From positions 930,001 through 994,000 of the forward strand of contig NZ_JAFLND010000001.1 in NCBI RefSeq assembly GCF_017313105.1: DNA of 64,000 nt. The letters are read 5' to 3'. The number at the start of each line of letters is the position of its first letter. The stretch's first letter is position 1. Below are positions 10,482 through 20,030 of this stretch, piece by piece. The DNA is from [Muricauda] lutisoli (nom. illeg.). Its GTDB lineage: Bacteria > Bacteroidota > Bacteroidia > Flavobacteriales > Flavobacteriaceae. Under the pieces are notes generated by a model. That model made no database searches and was not told the origin of the DNA. It saw only the letters and a list, made by a program, of their open reading frames with translations. The position numbers were made by a program, and so were the translations under genes.

Positions 10482-12587
10482 CTAACTAATATAATTCCAA
10501 ATGGTTTTGTTGGCCATCATTTTGGAATAGGCATTTAAGATGGGCGCGTTTTCGGCTTTTTCCAGTTTTGGGTCGTGCTTCAGTAGTTGAATCGCATGAT
10601 AACGAGCCGTTTTTAGAATTTGGTTGTCCTTAACGATGTCCGCTATTTTGAGGTTCAACATACCGCTCTGTTGAGTGCCCATTAAATCGCCAGGCCCACG
10701 AAGTTTAAGGTCGACCTCCGCGATCTCAAAACCATCGTTGGTGCCCACCATGGTTTGTAAACGGGTTTTGGCATCTTCGGATAGTTTGTGTCCTGTCATT
10801 AAAATACAAAAGCTTTGTTCTGCACCTCGGCCCACTCGACCCCGGAGCTGGTGCAATTGAGACAGTCCAAACCGTTCTGCGCTTTCAATGATCATAACAG
10901 AGGCATTCGGTACGTTCACGCCTACTTCAATGACCGTCGTGGCAATCATAATTTGGGTTTCGCCCTTAACAAAACGCTCCATTTCGTAATCTTTGTCGGT
11001 AGGTTTCATTTTTCCGTGCACAATGGAAATTTGATACTCGGGTTGTGGAAAATCACGGACAATGCTTTCATAGCCATCCATCAAGTCCTTGTAATCAAGT
11101 GCTTCAGATTCTTGGATAAGTGGATATACAATATAAATCTGCCTTCCTTTTTTGATTTCATCTTTTATAAACCCAAACACCTTAAGTCGATTGCTGTCAT
11201 ATCTATGGACCGTTTTAATGGGTTTTCTACCAGGAGGAAGCTCATCAATCACCGAGATATCCAAATCACCGTACAGACTCATCGCAAGGGTTCTTGGAAT
11301 AGGAGTGGCCGTCATCACCAAAATATGGGGAGGCGTTTGGTTTTTATGCCAAAGTTTGGACCGTTGTGCCACGCCGAATCGGTGCTGTTCGTCCACTATG
11401 GCCAAGCCAAGGTTTTTGAACTGCACTTTATCCTCCAAAACCGCGTGGGTGCCGACCAGAATGTTCAAATTGCCATTTTCGAGCTGATTGTGCAGCAAGG
11501 TGCGTTCGGATTTTTTCGTGGAGCCTGTCAACAAGGCAATCTTAACGTCCATATTTTCCAAAAGTTCCTTGAGACCATTATAGTGCTGCGTAGCCAGAAT
11601 TTCGGTCGGGGCCATCAAACAGGTTTGGAAACCGTTGTCAATGGCCAGCAGCATGCACATTAAGGCCACAATTGTTTTACCTGAGCCCACATCACCTTGT
11701 AACAAGCGGTTCATTTGGGCATTGCTGCCCAAATCGTTTCGGATTTCCTTGATCACCTTTTTTTGTGCCTTTGTAAGTTCAAAAGGCAAGTGGTTTTCAA
11801 AGAATTCGGTGAACTTTTCACCCACAGCCTCAAAAGGCATTCCTTTGATTTTTTGCTTGCGGAGCATTTTTTTTGAAATGAGCTGCAATTGCACAAAAAA
11901 CAACTCTTCAAATTTTAGTCGAAACTGCGCTCTGGCCAATAATTCCTGATTCTTCGGGAAATGAATGTTGAAAAGAGCGGAACTCTTCGAAATCAATTTT
12001 AACTCTTCCATAATCGTGGGCGACAAAGATTCTGGAAACTTACCCTGGCATTCCAGGAACAATTGTTGGATCATTTTGCCAATGACTCGATTTGTGATGC
12101 CTTTATTGCTCAATTTCTCCGTAGAAGGGTATATGGGCTGCATCACCATTTTTAACCCCTGTTGATGTTTTTGTAAGGTCTCCATTTCGGGGTGCGGCAT
12201 CGAGAATGTGCTTCCGTATTTGTTCACCCTGCCAAAAACTACGTAGGGTTCGTTCAATTTTAAATTTTCCTTGATCCATTTATGGCCACGGAACCAAACC
12301 AGGTCCATTTGTCCGGTTTCATCCAAAAAGGTCGCTACTAAACGCTTCCCTCGTTTCTGCTCTACTGTTTTTATATGGACGATCTTTCCCACTACCTGCA
12401 CATCGGCACCACTGGGCTGTAGTTGATTTATTTTGTAATAACTGGTTCGATCTAGATAGCGGTTGGGGAACAGGTGCAACAGGTCCCTAAAGGTCTCAAT
12501 GCCCAATTCGGCCTTTAGGGCTTCGGCCCGGTTGGGGCCAACACCTTTCAAATATGCTATGGGAGTTTGCAGAAAATTGGGATTCAT
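10482..12587 (-). CDS. recG: ATP-dependent DNA helicase RecG
   Basis: Branch-migration helicase that remodels stalled forks and Holliday junctions. The N-terminal wedge/OB domain is followed by a superfamily 2 core: GDVGSGKT (about residue 298), DEQH box in AIVDEQHRFG (about 398), MTATPIPRTLA, and QLRGRVGRG (about 580). I place the start at 12587 (MNPNFLQTPI, 701 residues, the usual length). The frame stays open to 12650, but that extension has no family match and would overlap the divergent peptidase gene. Confidence 0.95.
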   Translation of the reverse strand: MNPNFLQTPIAYLKGVGPNRAEALKAELGIETFRDLLHLFPNRYLDRTSYYKINQLQPSGADVQVVGKIVHIKTVEQKRGKRLVATFLDETGQMDLVWFRGHKWIKENLKLNEPYVVFGRVNKYGSTFSMPHPEMETLQKHQQGLKMVMQPIYPSTEKLSNKGITNRVIGKMIQQLFLECQGKFPESLSPTIMEELKLISKSSALFNIHFPKNQELLARAQFRLKFEELFFVQLQLISKKMLRKQKIKGMPFEAVGEKFTEFFENHLPFELTKAQKKVIKEIRNDLGSNAQMNRLLQGDVGSGKTIVALMCMLLAIDNGFQTCLMAPTEILATQHYNGLKELLENMDVKIALLTGSTKKSERTLLHNQLENGNLNILVGTHAVLEDKVQFKNLGLAIVDEQHRFGVAQRSKLWHKNQTPPHILVMTATPIPRTLAMSLYGDLDISVIDELPPGRKPIKTVHRYDSNRLKVFGFIKDEIKKGRQIYIVYPLIQESEALDYKDLMDGYESIVRDFPQPEYQISIVHGKMKPTDKDYEMERFVKGETQIMIATTVIEVGVNVPNASVMIIESAERFGLSQLHQLRGRVGRGAEQSFCILMTGHKLSEDAKTRLQTMVGTNDGFEIAEVDLKLRGPGDLMGTQQSGMLNLKIADIVKDNQILKTARYHAIQLLKHDPKLEKAENAPILNAYSKMMANKTIWNYIS

Positions 12588-12633
12588 CGAACTAAAATAT
12601 GTAATTTGGAAGGACTTTTGATAAGATGATGGT

Positions 12634-14724
12634 ATGAAGCTGAGCCCCATAGTTGTTTTTTTCTTATTGGTACAGTTCCTGTCCGGCCAAATTCAGGATA
12701 AGGTCAACTTTGTCCATGCCGATGTTGTGATCGAACCCATACCTGTTGAGAACCGCATAAATGGGAGGGTAACGTATCAATTCAATGTACTGGAAGATGT
12801 GAATTCCATTTTTTTGGATGCTGTAAACCTTGAATTTTTAAATGTTTCTTTTGATGGTGTAAAAGTAGATTACGATTACAATGGCAAAAGAATCACCGTG
12901 AATAAAGAGTTTAAAAGCGGGGGGAACCATACCGTGTCAATGGATTATGTGGCAAAACCAAAACAAACAGTATATTTTTTAGGATGGGACGATGCCGTTG
13001 GAAACAATGAGCAGGTTTGGACCCAGGGCCAAGGAAAATATACCAGTCATTGGTTGCCCAGTTTTGATGATATGACAGAAAAGGTTGAGTTTGACCTAGA
13101 AATTATCCTAAAAGAGGATTACACCGTAGTTGCCAATGGAAACCTCATTAAAAAGCAGATATTGCCCGATTCCAACGGGTATTTATGGCAGTTTGATATG
13201 AAAGAGCCCATGAGCAGTTATCTGGTCGGTTTTGCGATTGGGGACTATGATAAGAAAACGATTGAATCATCTTCGGGAATACCGATTGAACTGTATTACG
13301 AACCTTCAGACTTTAAAAAAGTAGAACCCACATACCGACACACCAAACATATTTTCGATTTTTTAGAAGAAGAAATAGGGGTTTCGTATCCATGGCAGAA
13401 CTACAAACAGGTTCCTGTTCAGGATTTTCTGTACGCAGGGATGGAAAACACCACCTGCACCATATTTTCCAATCAATATGTAATAGACTCCATAGCTTTT
13501 ATGGACAAAAACTACGTGAACGTCAATGCGCACGAGCTGGCCCACCATTGGTTTGGCGATTTGGTAACAGAAACCAGTAGTGAGCACCATTGGCTGCACG
13601 AGGGTTTTGCAACATTTTATGCTTATTTGGCGGAAAAAGACATTTTTGGTGACGACTACTATTATTGGCACTTATTGAATACTGCACAAGCATTGCAGAA
13701 CTTTTCCGAGGATGATCAGGGCGAAGCATTGCAAAATTCAGGAGCGGGCAGCCTAACCTTCTACGAAAAAGGAGCTTGGGCCTTGGTGATGCTGCAAGAT
13801 AGAGTGGGAGAGGAGACCTTTAAAAAAGGGATTCAGAACTATCTGAACAAATTCGCATTTAAAAATGTGACCATTTCAAATTTAATGGAGGAGCTGGAAA
13901 AGGTATCGAGCGCTGACCTTAAAGATTTTGAGAAATTGTGGTTGAAGAATCCCGATTTCCCTTACGACCAAGTGGTTTCGTTTTTGCAGAAGAAGAATTC
14001 ATCTATCGAAACCTATTTTTATCTGAAAGATAAAATGGCGGAACAGCCCGATAAAACCGAGGCAATTTTAAAACGCAATTGGAGAAAACTTAAATCGAGT
14101 CAATTAAAGGAAAACCTTGTTTTAGATTATGGGGCCAAGTTGTCACCTGAGTTTTTGGGCTCCATTCTGCAGTCTGGAGATTTAAAAACACGGCAAGGGG
14201 TAATACTGTCCCAGAACAACATTCCTGTGGAGCTCAAGATTGCGATGGAAGGTCTTTTAAAAGATAAAAGCTATAAGACGGTTGAAGCTGCTTTATATCG
14301 TTTGTGGACAGACTTTCCACAAAATAGGAGTAAATACCTCAATGAAACCGATGGAATTAAAGGTTTTCCCAATAAGAACATTCGATTACTATGGTTGACA
14401 CTGGCCTTGGTCACGCCTGAATATAACACCGATTCAAAGGCACTTTATTTTGATGAATTGAGCGGGTATACTGGTTCTGAACATCATTTTGAGACCCGTT
14501 TGATCGCATTTCAGTATTTAAAGAGCATAGGTGGCTTTACGGATACGGTACTAAAAAATCTTGTGGAGTCCTGTAGTCATCATGTGTGGCACTTTAGAAA
14601 ATCGGCCAGGGAAATATTGAACGACTTTTTGCAATCCGAAGGAAACACTGCCCGCATTAAGGGACTTTACCCTTTGTTAAGTCAGGAAGAAAAACAATAT
14701 TTGGAGAAAACTTTAGGTGAATGA
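12634..14724 (+). CDS. M1 family aminopeptidase, secreted or periplasmic
   Basis: Zinc aminopeptidase of 696 residues. A signal peptide covers about residues 1-18 (MKLSPIVVFFLLVQFLSG). The N-terminal beta-sandwich is followed by the exopeptidase motif AGMEN and the zinc site HELAH (His300, Glu301, His304) with Glu323 in WLHEGF, the canonical HEXXH-18-E spacing. The C-terminal third is helical. Divergent from recG with only 46 bases between starts. The next gene, a patatin, overlaps its stop by four bases (ATGA), indicating translational coupling. Confidence 0.92.
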   Translation: MKLSPIVVFFLLVQFLSGQIQDKVNFVHADVVIEPIPVENRINGRVTYQFNVLEDVNSIFLDAVNLEFLNVSFDGVKVDYDYNGKRITVNKEFKSGGNHTVSMDYVAKPKQTVYFLGWDDAVGNNEQVWTQGQGKYTSHWLPSFDDMTEKVEFDLEIILKEDYTVVANGNLIKKQILPDSNGYLWQFDMKEPMSSYLVGFAIGDYDKKTIESSSGIPIELYYEPSDFKKVEPTYRHTKHIFDFLEEEIGVSYPWQNYKQVPVQDFLYAGMENTTCTIFSNQYVIDSIAFMDKNYVNVNAHELAHHWFGDLVTETSSEHHWLHEGFATFYAYLAEKDIFGDDYYYWHLLNTAQALQNFSEDDQGEALQNSGAGSLTFYEKGAWALVMLQDRVGEETFKKGIQNYLNKFAFKNVTISNLMEELEKVSSADLKDFEKLWLKNPDFPYDQVVSFLQKKNSSIETYFYLKDKMAEQPDKTEAILKRNWRKLKSSQLKENLVLDYGAKLSPEFLGSILQSGDLKTRQGVILSQNNIPVELKIAMEGLLKDKSYKTVEAALYRLWTDFPQNRSKYLNETDGIKGFPNKNIRLLWLTLALVTPEYNTDSKALYFDELSGYTGSEHHFETRLIAFQYLKSIGGFTDTVLKNLVESCSHHVWHFRKSAREILNDFLQSEGNTARIKGLYPLLSQEEKQYLEKTLGE

Positions 14725-15635
14725 GGGCATTGGTCATTTCGGGAGGTGGTAGCAAGGGTGCCTTTGCAGGCGGAGTTGCTCAATTTTTGATTCAAGAAGC
14801 CAAACACGACTACGATCTTTTTGTAGGAACATCCACCGGGAGCCTTTTAATTTCCCATTTGGCACTGAACAAACTGGATAAGATCAAGGACATTTATTCA
14901 AATGTTAATCAACATAGCATTTTTAACAATTGTCCTTTCATCATCAAGAAAAAACATGGGGTCGAGACCATTGCTATCAACCACTGGAACGTACTCAGGA
15001 ATTTTTTAAAGGGCAAAAAAACCTTTGGTGAGAGCGAAAACCTTCGGAAACTGATCCGAAGGTCCATTACCGTTCAAGAGTTCAACAAACTCAAAAAAAG
15101 TAAAATGGATGTGGTGGTCACGGTTTCCAATCTATCTTTGAACCAAGTGGAGTACAAATCCATAAACGATTGTACCTACGACGAGTTTTGTGATTGGATC
15201 TGGATATCCTCCAACTATACTCCCTTTATGAGTTTGGCCAAAAAGAACGGCTGTGAATATGCTGATGGTGGTCTGGGAACTTTAGTCCCCATCGAAGAGG
15301 CATTGAATCGTGGTGCGACCGAGGTGGATGTAGTGGTGCTACATACCGAGGTAAACCATTTGAACCGTATGTCGTCCAAAAACCCATTTGATCTGATCAC
15401 TACCATTTTTGGCTTTATGCTCGACCGTATCGAGAACCAAAATATCAGGATCGGTAAATTGGTGGCGAATCAAAAGGATGCCATCATCAATTTTTACTAT
15501 ACGCCAACGGTTCTCACCACAAACTCATTGATCTTTAACAAGGAACGAATGACCTTGTGGTGGAAGCGCGGTTATTTGTACGCCAAGAACAAGAATGAGG
15601 AAACAAGCCCCATTGAACCTGAAAAGCAGGAATAG
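14721..15635 (+). CDS. Patatin-like phospholipase
   Basis: Serine acyl hydrolase of 304 residues. The oxyanion loop GGGSKG is at 8-13, the nucleophile Ser38 lies in GTSTG, and the catalytic Asp182 in ADGGLG completes the Ser-Asp dyad. There is no signal peptide, so it is probably cytoplasmic. It is coupled to the upstream M1 peptidase through an ATGA overlap. A phospholipase or lysophospholipase role is the family expectation; the substrate is not known. Confidence 0.9.
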   Translation: MRALVISGGGSKGAFAGGVAQFLIQEAKHDYDLFVGTSTGSLLISHLALNKLDKIKDIYSNVNQHSIFNNCPFIIKKKHGVETIAINHWNVLRNFLKGKKTFGESENLRKLIRRSITVQEFNKLKKSKMDVVVTVSNLSLNQVEYKSINDCTYDEFCDWIWISSNYTPFMSLAKKNGCEYADGGLGTLVPIEEALNRGATEVDVVVLHTEVNHLNRMSSKNPFDLITTIFGFMLDRIENQNIRIGKLVANQKDAIINFYYTPTVLTTNSLIFNKERMTLWWKRGYLYAKNKNEETSPIEPEKQE

Positions 15636-15636
15636 C

Positions 15637-16158
15637 TTATTTCCAAAGTTCGCTCACCTCTTTTTTAACGTAGGCCAAGGCGGCGTTGGATGGTGACTCC
15701 TTTTCCATAGTTTGGTTCAGGATGTCCTCTCGCAATTTATCAGGTGAATCGGTTTCGCTCATTCCAGCGGAACGGATAATCTGTATGGTCGTATTTTTTG
15801 CGGTCTTGATGATGTTCCAGCAGGAATCCGACATATAAATCTGTTGCGATAAATTGTGTTCAAATTCCGTTTCAATCTGTTTGATCAAAAGGTTTTCGTA
15901 ATCACTTTTGTTTTTCCCAGTTGGTGATACACGAACCACTAGACTGTTCAAGGCAATACGTTCCAAAAAAAGGGCCATGCGCTCGTACGCCTGCAATCGG
16001 ATAGGGAGGGTTTCCTTTTGGGAATCCTTGTGCAATAAAAATCGTCTGCGGCCATCTTCGTTTCGGGTGTGCAATCTAAAAAAGTAGAATGCCACAGCAC
16101 CAGTAACAACGGCTGGCAGTAAATAAGAAAATAACTGAAGGATTTGATCTCCACTCAT
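15637..16158 (-). CDS. Conserved membrane-anchored protein of unknown function
   Basis: 173 residues with one N-terminal transmembrane helix (about 8-28, LFSYLLPAVVTGAVAFYFF), then a charged mostly helical cytoplasmic part. I recognise the type as a conserved flavobacterial hypothetical but cannot assign a function. It ends one base after the convergent patatin stop and lies 76 bases downstream of the OmpA-like gene on the same strand. Confidence 0.8.
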   Translation of the reverse strand: MSGDQILQLFSYLLPAVVTGAVAFYFFRLHTRNEDGRRRFLLHKDSQKETLPIRLQAYERMALFLERIALNSLVVRVSPTGKNKSDYENLLIKQIETEFEHNLSQQIYMSDSCWNIIKTAKNTTIQIIRSAGMSETDSPDKLREDILNQTMEKESPSNAALAYVKKEVSELWK

Positions 16159-16234
16159 AAGGTAGTCTGGTTTTTTATTGATTTTACACTACCAAGAACG
16201 CATCAAAACCACAAAAATTATGTTTAATGAAAGG

Positions 16235-17008
16235 TTATTGGGCCGCTTTGGCGCTTTCTTTTGCCTTGGCATAAAAACCTTTGTAATCGGGTTGTAATTT
16301 AATGTTGATGCCTTCCCTGAAATTACCGTCCTTGGCAGAAATTGAAATACCATCTGCAGGAACCTCCAAAGTGCTCACCAATGTTGAAGCAACAGATGCC
16401 ACTTGATTATAGGTGGGGCCAAATTCGCCAGTAATGTTCAATCCTTCAATTTCAGCTTTAAAGTTGGGGTTGGCCTTGATTACATCGGCAACACCGCCCA
16501 ACCAAGTTTTCCCCTCTTCGGTCAACTCAGCGGAAGTGTCCGAACCAAAAAGTGTATTCAAACTATTACTTATAATGATAATACCGCCCTCAACACCTAC
16601 TTTGGCGTTTTCGCCCAAGGTCTGCTTTATTTGTGTCAACGAAACAATGGCAGTAGAGTCGTTGGCGGAAATCATATCGTTGATGCCGCTGAGCTGCTTT
16701 TCTTTTCTGGAAAGGGCCGCCATGGCCTTGTTCACGTTTTCGGAATTTTGTTTGGAAAGTTCGGAGAAGTTGCTCAGGTTGCCCAATAGGGTAGCGTTGG
16801 CATCTCGCAGGCTTACATTTTCCGCTCTTAAAGCCTCGGCCTCTGCACTGCTGGACGATATTTCCCGTTTTGCCTTGGCCAATTCCTGCTCCACTTTGGA
16901 AATTTTTGTTTTCAACGTATCAATTTCAGCAAAAAGCTCACTTTTTCGTTGAGAAAAAGCACTTGTGGCTATCACTAACAACAGGATCAGGGGTAAGTTT
17001 CTTTTCAT
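16235..17008 (-). CDS. Exported coiled-coil protein with a degenerate OmpA-like C-terminus
   Basis: 257 residues. A signal peptide (MKRNLPLILLLVIATSAFSQ) precedes a long coiled coil (about 22-110, heptad-rich, IDTLKTKISKVEQELAKAK). The C-terminal domain (about 125-245) has the order of an OmpA/Pal domain, with an initial strand like the GIIIISNSL segment, LTEEGKTWLGGVADVIKANPNF and an AEIEG strand. It lacks the GHTDN and NRR peptidoglycan-binding motifs seen in the intact OmpA protein at 28260-29132, whose architecture it otherwise mirrors. Probably a paralogue that lost diaminopimelate binding. Confidence 0.65.
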   Translation of the reverse strand: MKRNLPLILLLVIATSAFSQRKSELFAEIDTLKTKISKVEQELAKAKREISSSSAEAEALRAENVSLRDANATLLGNLSNFSELSKQNSENVNKAMAALSRKEKQLSGINDMISANDSTAIVSLTQIKQTLGENAKVGVEGGIIIISNSLNTLFGSDTSAELTEEGKTWLGGVADVIKANPNFKAEIEGLNITGEFGPTYNQVASVASTLVSTLEVPADGISISAKDGNFREGINIKLQPDYKGFYAKAKESAKAAQ

Positions 17009-17046
17009 AAGTAGTACAATTTGGTGTTTAAATATCTGGGTCTAAA

Positions 17047-18621
17047 TTATAATGTTTTTTCCAATGACGGTTTTCCGCCTAAGTGTGCGCAATCAAAAAG
17101 ATGCTGCATGGATTTAAATGCCACTTGTTCCTTTTGATACCCATAAACGGATTTCAAATCGCTGCTAAGATAATCATCATCTACATTCACTTGCACATCA
17201 TCCATCTTAAATTGACATGGATGTTCGTATCCTGCGGCATGGGTGATTTCCAAAAACTCTTTCTTGAAAGTTTTAAAGTATTGCGCCAATCTATCCGACT
17301 TTAAGGGCACATTTATGCCATTTTGAAGCCATTTCTTTTGTGTGGCAACACCGGAAGGACATCTATTGGTGTGGCAAACCTGTGCTTGTATGCACCCTAT
17401 GCTCATCATAGCTTCCCGAGCAACATTGATACAATCGGCACCCAAGGCAAATGCCATTGCCGCCTTGCCTGGGAAACCTAACTTTCCACTGCCGATAAAT
17501 ACGAGTCTTTCCGTAAGTCCGCGTTCCATGAACAAGCTATATACTTTGGAAAAACCATAAGTCCATGGAAGGGAAACATAATCTGCAAAACTTGGTGGGG
17601 CTGCTCCAGTACCCCCTTCACCACCATCAATAGTAATAAAATCGGGGCCTTTGCCCGTTTTTTTCATTAAATCGGCCAATTCGATCCATTGATCAACTTT
17701 TCCGATAGCGCCCTTTATGCCCACGGGGAGGCCTGTTTCATCCGCAATAGATTCTATAAATTCCAAGAGCTCTGGAATTGTGGAAAATGCTTTGTGAGTG
17801 GGAGGGGAAATCACATCTTTGCCGACTTCAACACCTCGTATCTCGGCAAGTTCCGGGGTTATTTTTGAGCCGGGAAGCACACCGCCTTTACCAGGTTTAG
17901 CTCCTTGGGAAAGCTTGATTTCAATAGCTTTGATGCAAGGGTTTTCATCGACCAGGACTTTTAGCTTGTCCATGGAAAATCCTCCATCTCTCGACCTCAC
18001 TCCAAAATATCCCGTTCCAAAATGAAAAATAACGTCACCTCCTTGTTTGTGATAAGGTGAGAGTCCTCCTTCACCTGTATTGTGGTATGCACCGCACTTT
18101 TCCACACCTCTGTTCAATGATTCGATGGCCGCAGCGGACAACGAACCAAAGCTCATGGCCGAAACATTGATGATGGATGCAGGGCGATATGGCTTTTTAC
18201 GTTTGTTATAAGCGCCCATTACCTTAGCGCATGGCAAAAAATAGGGGTGTTCTTTATTTGGGTGGTTTTCGGGGACCTGAAACCCGATCATGGCATTTTT
18301 AATGAAGATGTGCTGATGTTTGTAAATATCCCTGTCCGTGCCAAACCCCTCGTAATTATTCTCTTTTTTGGCCGATGCATAAATCCAGCCACGTTCTATA
18401 CGATTAAAAGGGAGTTCTTCCCGATTGTTGGCAACAAAATATTGGCGCATTTCAGGTCCTATACTCTCCAACCAATACCGAAGATGGCCTACCACAGGGT
18501 AATTGTGACTAATGGTATGGGCTTTTTGGAAAAAGATATCGCGAATAGCAACCAATATCAGAAAAATCAAAACCCAGGCCCACCAAGGGATATCGCCCAA
18601 AAAATCAAGGAATGCTTCCAT
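17047..18621 (-). CDS. Membrane-anchored FMN-binding glutamate-synthase-family protein
   Basis: 524 residues. An N-terminal transmembrane helix (about 13-30, WAWVLIFLILVAI) is followed by the FMN/central barrel domain of glutamate synthase: NVSAMSFGSLS, GEGGLSPYH, IDGGEGGTGAAP, and the 3Fe-4S ligand segment CIQAQVCHTNRCPSG at about 410-424. It has no glutaminase domain and no GltD partner nearby, so it is not a conventional glutamate synthase. This stand-alone group is widespread, but its reaction is not settled. The 116-base gap upstream, after the M20 gene, has nothing clear. Confidence 0.85.
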   Translation of the reverse strand: MEAFLDFLGDIPWWAWVLIFLILVAIRDIFFQKAHTISHNYPVVGHLRYWLESIGPEMRQYFVANNREELPFNRIERGWIYASAKKENNYEGFGTDRDIYKHQHIFIKNAMIGFQVPENHPNKEHPYFLPCAKVMGAYNKRKKPYRPASIINVSAMSFGSLSAAAIESLNRGVEKCGAYHNTGEGGLSPYHKQGGDVIFHFGTGYFGVRSRDGGFSMDKLKVLVDENPCIKAIEIKLSQGAKPGKGGVLPGSKITPELAEIRGVEVGKDVISPPTHKAFSTIPELLEFIESIADETGLPVGIKGAIGKVDQWIELADLMKKTGKGPDFITIDGGEGGTGAAPPSFADYVSLPWTYGFSKVYSLFMERGLTERLVFIGSGKLGFPGKAAMAFALGADCINVAREAMMSIGCIQAQVCHTNRCPSGVATQKKWLQNGINVPLKSDRLAQYFKTFKKEFLEITHAAGYEHPCQFKMDDVQVNVDDDYLSSDLKSVYGYQKEQVAFKSMQHLFDCAHLGGKPSLEKTL

Positions 18622-18737
18622 TTGTATTGTTAAAAGTAGTGATTACAAATATCAAGCCCCAATATCCAAATTCCAAATAATGGAGGATATTGGGGCTGAT
18701 CGGATGTTTTGTTCTTTATGTACTACTTGTCCGAATT

Positions 18738-20018
18738 TTATTTTCTGTCCAAGAAATCCAACGCTATGTTGGTCATGGCCTTTACGCCCAACAACATTCC
18801 ACTGTCATCAATTTTAAAATCCGGTGTGTGGTGTGGATAATGCTCGTCCGGACCTGCATTTGGGTCTTTACCTCCCAAGATGAAAAAGAAACCGGGCACT
18901 TCTTTTTGATAGAATGAAAAATCCTCTGCTCCAGTGGTGGCGTTTACCAAGTTTACATTTTCATCACCAGCAACTTCTTTCAGGCTTCCTATGGATGCTT
19001 CTGTCAATGCTGGATCATTGTATGTGATCAAAGTACCTTTTGCAATATCCACAGTGGCTTCCGCACGGTAAGCTTTGGCAATATTGGCGGCCATTTCCTT
19101 CATTCTTGCATTCAGTTTTTCCTGCATATCATAATCCAAAGTACGGATGGTACCGACCAATTCGGCACTCTCTGGTATGATGTTGTTTCGGACACCTCCA
19201 GAAATTTTACCAACGGTGATCACAGCAGCTTCTTTTGTCAATTCCATTTCACGGCTGATGATGGACTGAAAGCCATCGATAATTTTGGCAGCCACGTATA
19301 TTGGGTCAACTCCGCTCCAAGGTGCGGAACCATGGGATTGCTTTCCTTTGATGCTGACTACAAAACGTTGTGCTGCTGCCATGGCACCACGCGGTTTATA
19401 GGCAATTTGGCCTACAGGAAGGTAAGAACCTATGTGAAGACCGTAAATCGCGTCTACCTTTGGATTGTCCAAAACCCCTTCTTTTACCATTAATTCCGCA
19501 CCTCCTTCTTCTCCAGGAGGCGCTCCTTCTTCAGCAGGTTGGAAAATAAATTTTACAGTTCCACGAATCTTGTCCTTGTTTTTGGCCAATATTTCTGCGG
19601 TACCCATTAAAATGGCAATATGAGTATCGTGCCCACATGCGTGCATTACGCCAACTTCTTGCCCCAAATAATCGGATTTCACTTCCGATTTAAAGGGAAG
19701 GTCGTTTCTCTCGGTTACGGGTAGGGCATCGATGTCCGCTCTGAGAGCAACTACTTTTCCTGGTTTATTTCCTTTTAGTATTCCCACAACTCCCGTATGG
19801 GCTACACCTGTCTGCACTTCAATACCTAGAGATTCAAGGTGTTCGGCAATTTTCTCGGCCGTTTTGAACTCTCGGTTGCTCAATTCGGGGTTTTGGTGGA
19901 TATCGTGTCGCCATTCGATCACTTTGGATTCAATGGCGGCAATGTCTTTTTCCAGCCCGTGTTGGGCATACATGGATAAACTTGCAGAACATAGTGCAAG
20001 TGCTAAAATTTTCTTCAT
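18738..20018 (-). CDS. Exported M20 amidohydrolase (aminoacylase/hippurate hydrolase type)
   Basis: Di-zinc hydrolase of 426 residues with a signal peptide (MKKILALALCSASLSMYA). The M20D motif HACGHDTHIAILMG, the EEG segment (QPAEEGAPPGEEGG) and the catalytic-domain glutamate/histidine ligands are present, with a dimerisation lid domain in the middle. The family hydrolyses N-acyl amino acids or related amides, here in the periplasm. It begins 12 bases after the DsrE-like gene and is probably co-transcribed with it. Confidence 0.9.
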   Translation of the reverse strand: MKKILALALCSASLSMYAQHGLEKDIAAIESKVIEWRHDIHQNPELSNREFKTAEKIAEHLESLGIEVQTGVAHTGVVGILKGNKPGKVVALRADIDALPVTERNDLPFKSEVKSDYLGQEVGVMHACGHDTHIAILMGTAEILAKNKDKIRGTVKFIFQPAEEGAPPGEEGGAELMVKEGVLDNPKVDAIYGLHIGSYLPVGQIAYKPRGAMAAAQRFVVSIKGKQSHGSAPWSGVDPIYVAAKIIDGFQSIISREMELTKEAAVITVGKISGGVRNNIIPESAELVGTIRTLDYDMQEKLNARMKEMAANIAKAYRAEATVDIAKGTLITYNDPALTEASIGSLKEVAGDENVNLVNATTGAEDFSFYQKEVPGFFFILGGKDPNAGPDEHYPHHTPDFKIDDSGMLLGVKAMTNIALDFLDRK

Positions 20019-20030
20019 AATAGAGTTAGT

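Noticed and set aside
10815-11663. A 282-codon open frame antisense to recG.
   Set aside because: It lies wholly within recG on the other strand and its translation shows no protein-like motifs; recG is strongly supported by helicase motifs.
12588-12650. A 21-residue extension of RecG to 12650.
   Set aside because: It would overlap the divergent M1 peptidase start and has no similarity to RecG N-termini, whereas MNPNFLQTPI gives the usual size.
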